NCBI RefSeq assembly: GCF_949628215.1
Contig: NC_134276.1
Coordinates: 102,303,799-102,367,798 of the forward strand
From: Phalacrocorax aristotelis
Taxonomy: Eukaryota > Chordata > Aves > Suliformes > Phalacrocoracidae
Reading direction: 5' to 3'
Length of the DNA stretch: 64,000 nucleotides
Part shown: positions 24,402 to 36,566 of the stretch, piece by piece
How positions within the stretch are numbered: position 1 is the first letter of the stretch
How the letters are laid out: every line of letters begins with the position of its first letter
Position numbers and translations under genes: made by a program
Notes under the pieces: model-generated
What the model was told of the DNA's origin: nothing
The model's database searches: none
The model's input: only the letters and a program-made list of their open reading frames with translations

Positions 24402-27400
24402 ATGGTTCTTCCTGCAGTCAGGCCTCAAATGTGTTTTGACTGATGTTGAATGAGTTACCCTGCTCCAGCTCTGCTGAGCTCTTTCCTTCAGAGGGTGTAA
24501 ATCTGAAGAAACACATGTCAATAGCACTAATAAAAGAGATTGTCTGAAATCCAATTGTTTCATTTTAGGTGTATTCCAGGACTAGGTTGATATGTGGTAT
24601 GCTTGTGCCACGAAGGGACAGTTAATTTGCCTTATCACAAAAATGGGCTGAAGCATGCCTGAGATCCAGTTTAGCTGGCCATCCGCATAAATTACTCTGT
24701 CATGGCAGTCATGAGACCATGCCACAGATGTAAACGCCCTCAATTTTGAGAAAGACTGGGCTGCAAAATGGTTTCTACAGGTCAGGCCTGTCTTTGACTC
24801 AAATGGGAGATCTATCCCTAAGCAGGGAATATGCTGGACCATGACTGATGCCAGAGTCCACAGCTCAAAGAAATCTGAAGAATTTAATGTGACTTTCCTG
24901 TAATATATGCATTAACATCTGATATCAGCTCAGTAGTTCATTACACCAAGTACCTGGCTTCCAACAGCGGTCTGCAATAAACTTTTCACTGACAGGTAAA
25001 AGAAATCTTTCTAAAAGGGAAGTTCCTTTATGAAGCCTAACCATGAGTAGTTGGTTTAGGCTTTAAAGCATGAAGAGTCCAGTGTCTCAGGATAAAATAC
25101 GGCACTCCTCACTGGAGATTTTCTTTATCTGTGACATTGATTACTGAGATGTAATGATTTCTGAAGGAATTGAATTCAAAAGATAATTTATAAATGATGC
25201 AAAGTAGTATTTCTTAAAAGCACTTTTTTCAAGTTCATTGAATGCTTTTTTTTGAAAGTGGCTTCCAATTTACATTCTCTGTGTTGCTCATTACTGGGTA
25301 TGTGTTTATCATGTACTTCTAAGAGAACTCAGACCATAAAAACATAAAAGAAGTAAGTTATGGGATGATTCAAAAGTTCACTAAAACATTTCAATACACT
25401 GAGGCAAATCTGTGCAGTTTTTCTCCTGTGTATGGAAACCGTCTAAACAAGCATTGTAATTTAGTGTGGCAGAGAGATATCTAAAAAAAAAGTCTCATCT
25501 ACCTTCAGAAGAATCCGTGCTGAGATGTCAATATACAGAGAAAAATAACCATCTTTTCTCAGCTTCATCTTCATCAGCAAAAAACATCTGCTCAATTTTT
25601 ACAAACATAGAAGTAGCACAGAATGGAAAATTAGGTGCTTCAAATGCAAGGAGGCAAGAGTGGGGGGAAAAGAGGAGAGACTGGAAAGCGGTAGGAATGT
25701 TTTTATTGTCCTGGTATCATGGCCCTGAACATAATTTCACATTGGCTTGAAGCAGCAATTGCTCCACTAAGTATCAATGAATATGAAGTGGTGTGAAATC
25801 AGCATGAGGAAAGAAATCCGTCTGGTGCCTCTTTACCACAAGGATAGGCAGTAATTGCACAGTAGCTTGGTTTTCTTGAGAAACAAATGATGCACACCCC
25901 ATTTTCCCAATGACTGTTTACCTTCACCTGATGACACTGCACTATACTATCGGGGAGAAGTAACAACCTCACTGCAAGTCAGCCTTACAGATCTCTGCTG
26001 CCGTGGCTTATGCAGCTGCAGGTTTAGGGCTGCATTGCAAACGCTTCTGCTTTGGTAGGGTGTGTCTTCTGCCATCCCTAATTCGCAGCAGAGTTCATAG
26101 GACCAGGTACAGAATCACCTGCTTTCCCTCCATTTTAGCAATGAGGAAGTATCAAAAGGAAGCAATTTGTGTCACAGGAATTTCTCAGTCTTTCTTGTTT
26201 TGCATTCTTCGGTAAAATGAGGGTGGAGCCTCCATGAAGGGTTTCATGGAAACAAAAATGAGGAAAGAGGAAGTGTTTAGTGCCACATCTCCCAGAGAGC
26301 AGGGGAGAAACATCCTACCCCTGCAGAGGGCTGGGAAAGGCTCGCTACACACCTTCACTCTTCCCAGCCTCCCAATTTATTACCCAGTCCTATTTAATGT
26401 GTAAGGAAACCCGTGGGCAGGAAAAAGAACTGAATCTGAAATCAAATGAACTTTGGTATTTTATTTTAAAATCATCTGAGATGAGTCCTCTTCTTTCTTC
26501 CTCCCTCCCCCTTTGCTGCTGCAGACGGGTAATTACAAGCCATGTTTTCTACAAAACGTAACTCTTTGTACTGAAGAAAAATATTGTGGCTCATGCAGTT
26601 CTGGCTCAACTGGTAATTTAGGATGACAAGCAATTCCTTTAACATATGACTAAACAAGCTAATAGGAGGATGTTACTAAATAGCATGCACCTTATTCAAG
26701 AGCACTTGAAATAGCATGCATGAGTCTAATATCTTCTTGGTAGGATTTTAAATACGTATTATTTTATTAGGTTTGTGAGCAATAGCTCTTGCAGTGAGGC
26801 TCAGTACACTTGACCATTGCAGAATGTCAAAGCAAATCTCTCTGTTCCCACTCATGACTCTCCATGTGTGACTGAAATGTATCACTAGAATAAAATGATT
26901 AAAGCATCTTTGCATAAAAAGGAGAGGCAGATGCAAATGTGTATGTTGATGAAGAAGCTATAACAGATGTCCCTCTGCTCTAAGCTAGCTGGAATGCAAA
27001 TCACCTGAGTTTTCATGATGTCTCATTGACTAATTACTTCTAAATGCTTTTCCAAGTCTTGTCTTCATGGAAAAAAACATTTATTTTTCCTCCAGCTCAT
27101 GGAGCAGGCCTGTAATGATAGCCTCAACGCATTTTTTTTCCTATTTTCAAGTCCTCTGTCCTAAGAGCTTGCTGCAAGCCAGGGTACAGACAGGACAAAT
27201 GCACTTGGGGCAAGAGCCTACAGAAGCTCAAGCCAGGGATGTAATGATGAGACACAAGGTGTGAGCTTCTGTGACTGAGCAGGCAGAGCAGGGCCTATTT
27301 TGTGTCATGCCTGAGAACTGGGAGAAGGCTTGCCAGGCAGTACAAAAGCAATCAACATCACTCAAAGCCCATCCTCTGCCTCTGTGCACTTGTTCCTCTA

Positions 27401-27523
27401 CATTTCCTTCTGCAGCAGCCATGTGGAGGATGTATGGAGAGAAATGCACAGAGAAAATGAGGAGGAAAACAGGAACAATATTCTATGTAAGAAATGCAAA
27501 ATAAGAAAACTGTTTTGGAAAAC
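24402..27523. other. Intergenic, no gene recognised
   Basis: The first ~150 bases are the likely 3' UTR of the FAM243A relic. The rest is moderately AT-rich with no recognised exon or repeat until the LTR at 27524. Confidence 0.55.
24529..24534 (+). promoter_or_regulatory. AATAAA polyadenylation signal after FAM243A
   Basis: A canonical AATAAA about 130 bases after the ancestral-looking stop at 24401 and in the sense direction of FAM243A. It probably marks the former 3' end of that transcript. Confidence 0.5.
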
Positions 27524-28095
27524 TGTTGTGACCTAACCCCAACCAGCAACTAAGCCCCACACAGCCACTCACTCACTCACCCCCAGTGGGATGGGGGAGA
27601 GAATCAGAAAAGTGAGAAAAGTCGTGGGTTGAGATAAAAACAGTTTAATAAGTAAAGCAAAAGCCACGCACGCAAAGCAAGGCAAAACAAGGAATACATT
27701 CACTGCTTCCCATGGGCAGGCAGGTATGCAGCCATCTCCAGGAAAGCAGGGCTCCGTCATGTGCAAAGGTTACTTGGGAAGACAAAATGCCATCACTCTC
27801 AATGTCCCTACTTCCTTCTTCTCCCTCCAGCTTTATATGCTGAGCATGATGTCATACGGTATGGAATATCCCTTTGGTCAGTTGGGGTCATCTGTCCCAG
27901 CCATGTCCCCTCCCAGCTTCTTGTGCCCTACCCAGCCTACTCACTGGTGGGGTGAGAGGCCGAAAAGTCCTTGACTCTGTGTACGCCCTGCTCAGCAGTA
28001 ACTAAAACGTCCCTGTTTCCAGCACAAATCCAAAATGCAGCCCCATGCTTGCTACTATGAAGAAAATTAACTCTACCCCAGCCAAAACCAGCACA
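27524..28095 (-). mobile_element. Solo LTR of an endogenous retrovirus (ERVL-like), copy 2
   Basis: Same family as the LTR at 8702-9286 and in the same orientation. It begins TGTTGTGACCTAACCCC and ends CCAGCACA. In the minus-strand sense it carries a TATA-like box (GCATATAAAGC, about 27832-27842), and ATTAAA within CTTATTAAAC serves as a probable polyadenylation signal (about 27650). The two copies differ at very roughly one base in ten by eye, so they are independent old insertions. The flanks (AAAAC and GAACC) are not an exact duplication, in keeping with age. There is no internal region, so it is a solo LTR. Confidence 0.85.
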
Positions 28096-30583
28096 GAACC
28101 AAATACATGTAAGGCCAGACTCATTTATATGACTTAAACTGCACTTAACTGTCAGTGTCTGACATTTCTTGTTGGCTAGCTCTAAGCCTCCTCAAATCAA
28201 TGAGAAACACTAAGCCAGGAAATAAGCCTGAATTCAGGCCAGAGGAATATAAGTAACAGCAAATCAAAAGAGCCCTAGGACTGGGAAAGTGCCTCACCAT
28301 AAGAAGCTGAGGCACTGGAGAGCAAAACCAACCAATACGAGGTAGTCCAGGAAAAAAAGACACTAATAAAAAGGGATAGTTACCCATGCTGTGTTTCTAA
28401 TGATCAAATAGGAAGCAGCTATATACATTCTCTGCTATGTGACAGACATCTCCAGAGCCTTTGGATAGACTGGAAACAGTCTCGCAGTGAGACACAGCCT
28501 TTGATGCTGATACACATGGACATTTTCAATAGCTCTCTCATCAGATTTAAAGAGGGAGAAATTGATGCCATATGGAGATACACATGAATACATGCCTAAG
28601 CACTTATTTGTGCCCAAACTTTTTCTCTACAGGACCATATGAGGAGGCCATTGCTATGGGGATAACTGTTCTGGCAACTACTGGGTATTTCTGTTACCAA
28701 CTGGAGAAAAGCCAGCTGGTGCTCTGATTATACCCAAGACTGGTACGTACATATGCCAGTCAAGGTCCAGCTAAACCTAGATGATATGCTGGGCTTGCTC
28801 CAGTAGCCAAAAAAACCCCCATCTTTAAAAGCCAAAGCCAAACTGTGGAGTGACATGTGCCGTGCGTAACCATCCAGTCACCACTAAGTCCCCAAATCAG
28901 GTAGGCACTTAGAGCCAGCTGATCTGAAAACAGCTTTTTGCACACGTCCAGGGGGCAAACATAAACTCAGGTTTTAGAAATTTTACTTAATCTGTCTTCA
29001 CACACTCATGTGGGTTGTACATTTGTTTGTTTTCCATGTGATCAGTTGCATGCCAGACACAAGACTGTCACAGGGCAGTCAGCTCCTTCATGCAAAGTCT
29101 CTCAGCTCCTTGCTGAACTTGACTTGAAGGCAGAGGTTAGTACATAGTTAATAAATGGGAAGAGGATGCAGCAAGTTGAAGCACCTTCAGAAGCAATTTT
29201 GCAAAGTCTGTGAAGAACTGGTGAGGGCTGAAACAAGAGAGGTTTGTTTCAGCTTAGTCTACTGGTTTCTCCCATGACAGAGCTGGAAAGGGAGCTATGA
29301 GACTTTGCCGCAGTGCTCCTCTTTGGCTAGGCTTGAGGCCAGGGGGTTGACAGTCAGCAGGTAGGCAGAGACGCTGACTGAGTGTCATAGGTTAGAGCTG
29401 GGATCAAGGAGAACGGTGAAGGACTCTACCCCATTCAGCACATTTGCAGTGCCTTTACTGAGAGAAGCAAGAAAAACCAGCTGGAATTGCTGAACCCCAC
29501 GAGGAAAACTGAGGAAGGAAATGTTGGAAATAGCTGTTTGTATGTGAGGCTCTTGAAAGAGCTGAAAAATATTTAGCTCCCTGACTTGCAGCACAATGGC
29601 TCGAGAGCAATCTCTACTGCCCTGGGGCGCTGCTCAGGGAGCTCTGCCTTCCTCCAGGACCAGTGCTGTTGTGTTTCTGGTGAAAGTCTTGTGGCCTTCA
29701 GATGAAAAGCGTTCAGTGGTACTAAAACCAAGCTGAGTTCATTTCAGCCAAAGTCTAAAATGGATAATGAGAAAACAGTCCCCTTGAATGTTTCTTCACT
29801 TGTTTTTCTCTTTAAGGACCACAGATACCCCATAGCCACTGAGGTCCTTCAGGCTGGAAAAGCCCTATTCCAGCAGCCACTTCTCTCAGAACCTGTGAGA
29901 GTTTATTTTTTTCCTTTAATCTAAACAGCTCCTTTCTTTATTACTATACAAGGATTTCAGCTTTTGTTTAAGAACTGGCAGCCTTCCTGTCAGTAAAAGA
30001 AAGCCTAAAGGTGCAAACATTAGAAGTTTAAAAGCTAGTAATCCTTTTATTTTCTCAGTCTTCATCACATGACACTGGTGACAATCACATCATCTCATAG
30101 TGAAAGACCTGTGCAAATGAGGTACTGTGTAAGGTTAAGTTGCCCATCTATACAACATGAATGCTCTTTGTGAAAAGAGTTAATTTGATGAACAGGGGAG
30201 AAGGAGAGTCTCTAGTTCTGTAGGCACCAGAAGAGTGTGACCTGGTTCCCTTTCTGGGATGGGAACATCTAAAAGAGGATCCTGTGTAGATCCCCTGCTG
30301 TCTAACAAGCTGCACGCTCTCACACTGAGCACTTTAAGGCTCTCTATCCTTGCTGCCTCCTCTCACTTGCAGAAATTCAACTGAATTGAATTCTCTAATC
30401 CTCTTTTTAGCTTGCCAGGACTAATCATATAACCCTTCTTTCAGTAAGAAATCAGACTTCAAGGTCCCCAGCCTGGTTTCTGAACATGAAACTGAAACGA
30501 ATCTGAGCTGCTGTCTCCCCCCAGTGTCAGCACTTTTTCTTGTTTAAGGCTGCAACTGTGGCACAGAGAATGCCCAAGGGTTC

Positions 30584-30599
30584 AAAAAAAAAAAAAAAA
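30584..30599. repeat. Poly-A run (16 A)
   Basis: Sixteen consecutive A. No retrocopy body or target duplication could be recognised beside it. Confidence 0.85.
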
Positions 30600-32225
30600 C
30601 AACCTGCTGTAGCCTACCCAGTGATAGCATAGATCAAAACTCTTCCCTGGTATGTCAGAGAACAAGTAGTGGTTCAGGTCTGGGAATGGATAAGATGTCT
30701 TCTTATTTTGGAAACTCTAGGATATCAGCCTGCTGTGACACCCATCACAAGCTCTAGGGGTTATCCATGCTGTATCGCTACTCTGAGTTAAGGAAAAAAG
30801 GAGCCAGGTTGGACCAAATTTGCAGTCTCACATGTACAGAGAGGTTTCCTGATTTGGCTGTAGAAGCAAAAAGGTGGTGATGTGGAGGACTTCTGAGCAG
30901 ACTCCTCACAGCTGCTTTCTCCCCGTTCAAGCCAGGGACAAAAAAGAGGCTCCCTGTGTTAATTCCCTTCTTGCACGTTTGGCGAGGTAGGGCCCCCAGA
31001 TTTTAATGCGAGTCTTGATTGCTTTGGGTATTAAATGGTGCCCAGTTGGTGCCAGGTTGCTCTGATGCTAAATGACTTGCTTTAAAGGCAGATTGGGTGC
31101 CTTTGATTCCGGTTACAGAGCAACTATATTAAAGGAGAACACCTCTGCTTCCGGTCTGAAAAAAAACCCAACTCATTATTACTATTGGTCTAAAAAATTC
31201 TACTCTTGGTTGAGAGTATAAGAAAGTCTAGATTGGGGCCAATATTCAAAGGCAACCAGTGACTGCATGGAGCCAAGGCGCTGCTTACTTTTGAAGCTGG
31301 AGGACGCTACACAGGCCCGATAATTTCCTGTTCAGGTTTGGGTGTGTGGCTTAGCTAAGTGCCTTGCTGCATTTCCCTCAAGAGCTCGTTGATGGAGGTG
31401 GTTAGCAGAGTCTGTTCTCAATGAACACTGCAGGGCCATGTAATTAAATTACCATTCAATTTCGCCTTTGCATAGACAGATGACTGCTGAGACTGTAGAG
31501 GGAAACTGCTGTTTTACAACAGCACTACAAATTCCCTAGCCTGGCAGTCCTGAGGCCGCCGTAGCAAGGATATTGCTCTATCCTGGGAATGGGTTTCTGC
31601 AATACTTACATTCACAGTCACCAAGGTGACCGCATGAACAGCGAGATTTTAAAAATCACTGCAGTTCCTGGTGAGTAACTCCACCAGAGCGAGAGCTCTC
31701 CGAGCATCAGCCATTATCAGCTGCACACAAACTTAGTCAGGTAATGCTTGAAAGAGGGATACCGCAGCAGCCTGCGCTGGTGTGACCACAGCAGGCACCT
31801 CAGCCAGTAGCCGCAGGGAGGGGGCAGGAGTGAGCCATTCCAGAGGCCTCCCACACCCTGCTGGGCTCCCAAGGCCTCCCCAAGGGCCCTTCACTTCTCT
31901 CCCCCTCTCTCCACTGCCAGCTTTCAGCTTCACCTTAACTTCCAGAAGATACAAGGATCTAGGAAGTGCTTTATAATGGAAACATGAAGGCAAGCATACC
32001 TGCTGGCACTGCTACACACGCCTAAGCCTTTATTTCTGTGAAAAAAATCTGCTCTGATGATTAATGTGCTGTGACGGAGTTAGCTTATCCTCCAGGATTT
32101 GGTGCTGTTGCACATGCAGGGACAGCTAGTAACAGTAATGAAAACCCCCTCTGATTCATAGGCCAAGTAGTAAGTAGAGAGCCGTACACAGTTCTCAGAT
32201 ACTGTGCATAGCCAAAATCAGGCGA

Positions 32226-32270
32226 GAAACCTTCTAGCATGAAACCTTCTAGCATGAAACCTTCTAGCTC
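32226..32270. repeat. Three tandem copies of a 15-bp unit
   Basis: The unit GAAACCTTCTAGCAT occurs three times head to tail, the last copy ending CTC instead of CAT. Copies one and two are identical, so the expansion is recent. Confidence 0.95.
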
Positions 32271-34591
32271 CTCAAAGATTTTCATACTGACACTGTGATT
32301 TGCATTACTCTAAACAAGACCTAGGTATGGAAAGTGGTTTGAGAAGGACCTGGCCAGAAAAGTTCCTCTCCCGTGGTTGTTCACCTGGATTCAATAAAGG
32401 GCCAACAAGTCTCAGATTTACACCCCTGCAGGAAGCTGCTGCTCTGAAGAAGTTGCATAGAGTCCTCCCCATTTCCTCTGTCTGTCCATGAACCCTGTAC
32501 ACACCCATGATGGATTCAGAATGTTTTTCTCTTTAAAACCAGTCACCTCCTCGCAGCTAATCTTCAAAAACTGCCTCCCCTCACTGTAGGATTTGAGTGA
32601 GCAGCAACCAAGGCCATTACTTCTTTTTTACAAAGGATTTTTTATTGCATAAATAGAGGCTTAGATATTTTGCTGTACATATAAAAAGTTGAGACATGGT
32701 TTAAGCGAATGTTACTCTTAAAGGTTTTATTCCTTTGACACATCCTTCATCTATAGGAAAGCTTCATTCTCCCAGGAAAGGAATCCAATACAAGCTGCCA
32801 AGTGCTGGAAAATCTGCAGGGTGGGGAAACAGCAGTGAGAACGGCAGGCATGACATGCTGGCAGCACATGGGCTTAATCTGCCTGCCCACGTGGAACGCT
32901 GCAATCGGAGCTAATCACAGCTCTGCGGTGCTGACACTGAGGAACATTTCTAGGGTAGGAGAATTCACCCCTTCTCGTAATCCCATTATAGAAAGACATG
33001 GCTGACAGTCCAAGACATGGTAGAATTTAGGAAGGACTGGGCCTCTGGTGGGCGACACTGAGTGACTGGGCAACTAGGGCATTTTCTGTGAAATCAGAGA
33101 TGCTTTAAGGCCAGTCATTCAACAAGGTCAACGTCACATGCTGGACAAGAGGCCTTGTGGGATGAGCTCATTACCCTGGCGCAGCAATCCTTTGGGCTAT
33201 GGACTCTACCAGGCAGAACTCCCTGGGACCCAACGCTGCACACACAGCACAGTATGGTTTGCTCGTTACAAGCAGGCTTGCTCACTTGCAGGGCAGCCCA
33301 TCTCTCATTTGTTTAACAATAAAATTCCATATAATTTACTCTGTCTGACTTATTCTGCAAAAGCAGGAAGAAGTGTTCTCACAGCATTTTCCAGTGGCTA
33401 GCTAAACTGATCTAAAACAAGAGTTCAAAATGGCACAAGTCTGTCCAGAGACAAGTCCTCAACCTGATGTAAACAGAAGACTGAAACACACCTTCGTTTT
33501 TGTTACTTTTTCTATGCGAATGAACCACTTCATTCCCATGGCTATTTCCAGAACCTCATTTCTACTCACAATTTCCAAACCCTGTTGCACGAAATGAAGT
33601 AGTGATAGCTTTGAGATCTAAGCTAGTAAACATTTCTAAAAACTGAAACTCTCTTCGTATGCGAGGTGAAGACCTCAAAAGGGGAAAGTAAGTTTTTTAG
33701 TTTAATAAAGAGTAACATTACATCAAACTCCCACTGAGCTTACAAAGGGCATGCAGGAATAGAATTCCCATTTTGCTGCAGAACAGAGAGATGTGAAACA
33801 AATTGATACAAAAATCACATGCCAAACAAGTCAGGGAATATAATCTTAGCACTAGTCAGCTCTCATTTTGCTAAAGGACTTGATCCAATAAGGCAATGAT
33901 TGCTTAAACTTTGAAAACAGCGGGAAGGAATTCAGCACACAGGGAATGAAAACACAAAACTTTAAGAAATTTTGTAATGTTCATTTTGCTCTTTCATTCA
34001 GAAAATTGTCCCTTTTTTCTCAGTGAAGTATATATGGTGGATGTTACATAGCATAATCTGTAGCATTTCTGTTACCTTGGGAAGCTCCATGGCATGAGAT
34101 TTGGCGCTTCCAGCTAAACTATCTACAACTTGTCATGTATTTAACTAATATGGAATGAACGACTCTTTTCTATCTTAATTATGTGATTCAAGGCCAAGAC
34201 ACATCAGCCTGTCTGTCATGCCTCTCATGCATTTTTTGCCAGTTTAACCATCTCTTTACATATCAGGATTTCCTGTGCAACTGGGTGGGTGTAAAAACTC
34301 AGGGAGATTAAGAACAGAGAAAGAACACTGTGCTAAGGTCTCCTAAATCACAAAACATGGCTGCCAAGTTTTCTGGTGGCAACCACAACAGCCTTACGAA
34401 GAAACGCCATGATACGGGTGTGCAAATACGCTGAAGCATCGCAGGAGACAAATATTACAAGAACTCAGATAATGTTGATAGTTCTAATTGTACAATTTAA
34501 ATGCATTCAAGCCAAAACATAATGGGATTAATATGTCAATGCCATTATCGAACACCAGGGCGTCAAATAAATTCTATACCTGAGAGACTCT

Positions 34592-36471
34592 TCAATCATC
34601 TTTCTTCTCTAGTTCTGTTTTTAATTTCTCTTCACGTTCCCTCTTCAGTTTTTCTTCAATTTTTTTGCTCTGGTACATTTTTACTCCAGCAAATGCTAAG
34701 CAAAGAATCAATGTTTTAGCTGCCAAAATGTACATCAGCAATGGGAAATTCTCCAAAGCCTGAAATGCAAAACAATATATTTAGGCAGTTACTGGAACAC
34801 TTGGACAATTAAAAATGAATCTAGAGGGATGTTATATAGCTTCCTACAGCAACAGCATTATTCAAAGCAACGGTAATACTCCTCTGCCCATGCTTTTTCT
34901 TCTGCAGGAAACTTTAAACTAGGCGGATCAATGTATAAGGGAAGGGACAAAAACAAGTTCACTCCGCTCAAGTTTGTATATGAAGCCCCTTTGAACAGGT
35001 CTTTGTTACTTTTGCTTGCTTTACAGCAAATGGGAAACTGGCATGATCTAGAGCTGAAAAAGGGGAAGAACTGAGTATCTTAGGATAGTTGTAAAAATGG
35101 AAATACTTCTGAACAAGTCTCACATGAGCAATGAATCTGTGCGTATCAGCTATCAGACGTGATCCCAAAGACACTTTTGTCCTCCTAGAAATTTTAATCC
35201 TGCAATTAATTTTTAATTGCAAATTTTTAAAATTCGCAATTTTGCAAAGTAATTGCAAAAATGATAGTTTTGCAACTAATTTGCCCAGATCTAGAAGGTA
35301 TAGATAAAGGCCTTATACTGGAAGAAAAGCAAAAAAACCCACAGCCTCTGATGATTCAGTTTCAGGAGTTTTTAATGCCTGGAACCACAGAAATTGCACA
35401 ACATATTTCAGTCTTACAAAATCATGCTACCGTAATGGAACATGGAGTGGAAAATAAAATGCAAGCGGGTAACACTGTGAACTCAGAATACAAACACAAC
35501 AAGAGCAGCACAGGCACCCAGTGAAAGATGTCAGTTCCAGACGGATATCGAAGGTATATGAACTTCCTAGCATACTGTTTCAAAGAGCCACCTGGCCAGC
35601 AGGATTGGTTCGGTGGTGCACAGTAGGTTCACAGCGCCAGCTCCCCCTCAGCGAGCCTCCCAGCACCCTTAGCAGGCCTTCCAGTACCTCATAAAGCGGT
35701 TTGGCCATTGTCAAACCACTGAATTTAGAAAAAGCCTTATATCAATATACCATTAGTGTGTCCCCTTAAAGTCCACAAATCAGAGGCTCAGGTGGGGTCT
35801 TTTATAACACTGATCTCTACAAGCTGCACATTACCTCTGACATAAGGCCACTCCCCTCTAATTTTGCAAAAAAACATCATCCTCTGTCAGTCTCCCCACA
35901 TATTAAAAGTGGCAATCTCCTTAAACCAGAGCTCTGCAACACCAGAAGGATAACACCAAGGCTTGGGGTTAGCATTGCTTTCTTGATAAATGGTTTCATT
36001 TAACATGTTAAAATCATTAATGTGTGAGGTACTTACTCAAACTTACACATGTACCCTGCAGAGTGGTTATGGCCCCAATACGCTAAAAGACACAGTGGAG
36101 AAAATACCCTCCTGTAACGAAAGGAGCTGAGGAAAGAGCAGCCAGAGAAAAGCCTTGAAAGAGGAAAGCCAGGAGGAGCAGAGACAAGCAGAGCAGAGCT
36201 TGCCTACCAGGTCTAAAGCGTGAGGCCCCAACAGCAAGTACCGGGGCCAGCCCACGAGGTACAAGCATGTAATGCAAGAAAAGACTACAACGAGTCCTCT
36301 GTCCCTGAGGTGCAGAGACCGTGGTGGCTAAACAACCTTCACCTACGCAAGGAAGCCATCTTTAAACACAGGACCCAACCAACTACCTCTTATATGCATC
36401 TGCCTGAAAGAGCAGAAGTTCACTGATTTATGAATGGGAAACATCCTCACCTTCCAGTTAAATGCCACCAT
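34592..36471 (-). CDS. SMIM11: SMIM11, small integral membrane protein 11 (two coding exons)
   Basis: A spliced 62-residue protein. Exon A (36451-36471) encodes MVAFNWK and ends at a GTGAGG donor. Exon B (34592-34759) starts after TTTGCATTTCAG and encodes 55 residues plus TGA; the junction is phase 0. Exon B has a membrane helix (PLLMYILAAKTLILCLAFAG, residues 13-32), then VKMYQSKKIEEK and a highly charged Lys/Glu tail ending EKKDD. This agrees closely with human SMIM11 as I remember it (MNWKVLEHVPLLLYILAAKT..., tail ...EKKDN). The avian copy has VAF inserted after the start Met. The ATG context (CCAAGATGG) is good. The exon holding the start has a plausible acceptor at 36567-36568 after a pyrimidine tract. 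The gene lies next to KCNE2 on the same strand, as in human. The molecular function is unknown; a single-pass membrane location is inferred. Confidence 0.93.
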
Positions 36472-36530
36472 CTTGGCTGCGTGATGATATCGTCCGTCCC
36501 GCAGCAGGCTGCGCCCAGCACCAATGAGTG

Positions 36531-36566
36531 TCACACTTCTAAAGGCACAGACCGGGGCAGGAGCAT
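36531..36566 (-). other. Upstream ORF of 11 codons in the SMIM11 leader
   Basis: If exon 2 begins after TTTCTTCAAG (acceptor AG at 36567-36568), its first three bases are ATG. The frame runs 11 codons to TGA and is out of frame with SMIM11, ending 59 bases before the real start. It could lower translation, but only if the inferred acceptor is the one used. Confidence 0.35.

Larger units (their letters stand above)
28096..34591. other. Intergenic region downstream of SMIM11
   Basis: No coding exon was recognised in 6.5 kb, and few frames exceed 60 codons. The part next to 34592 must contain the SMIM11 3' UTR (minus strand), whose end I cannot place with confidence. Simple repeats occur at 30584-30599 and 32226-32270. 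Confidence 0.55.

Noticed and set aside
36472-36566. In-frame N-terminal extension of SMIM11 upstream of MVAFNWK
   Set aside because: The frame is open to the exon start, but with the inferred exon 1 it meets a TGA just before the splice junction and has no ATG.
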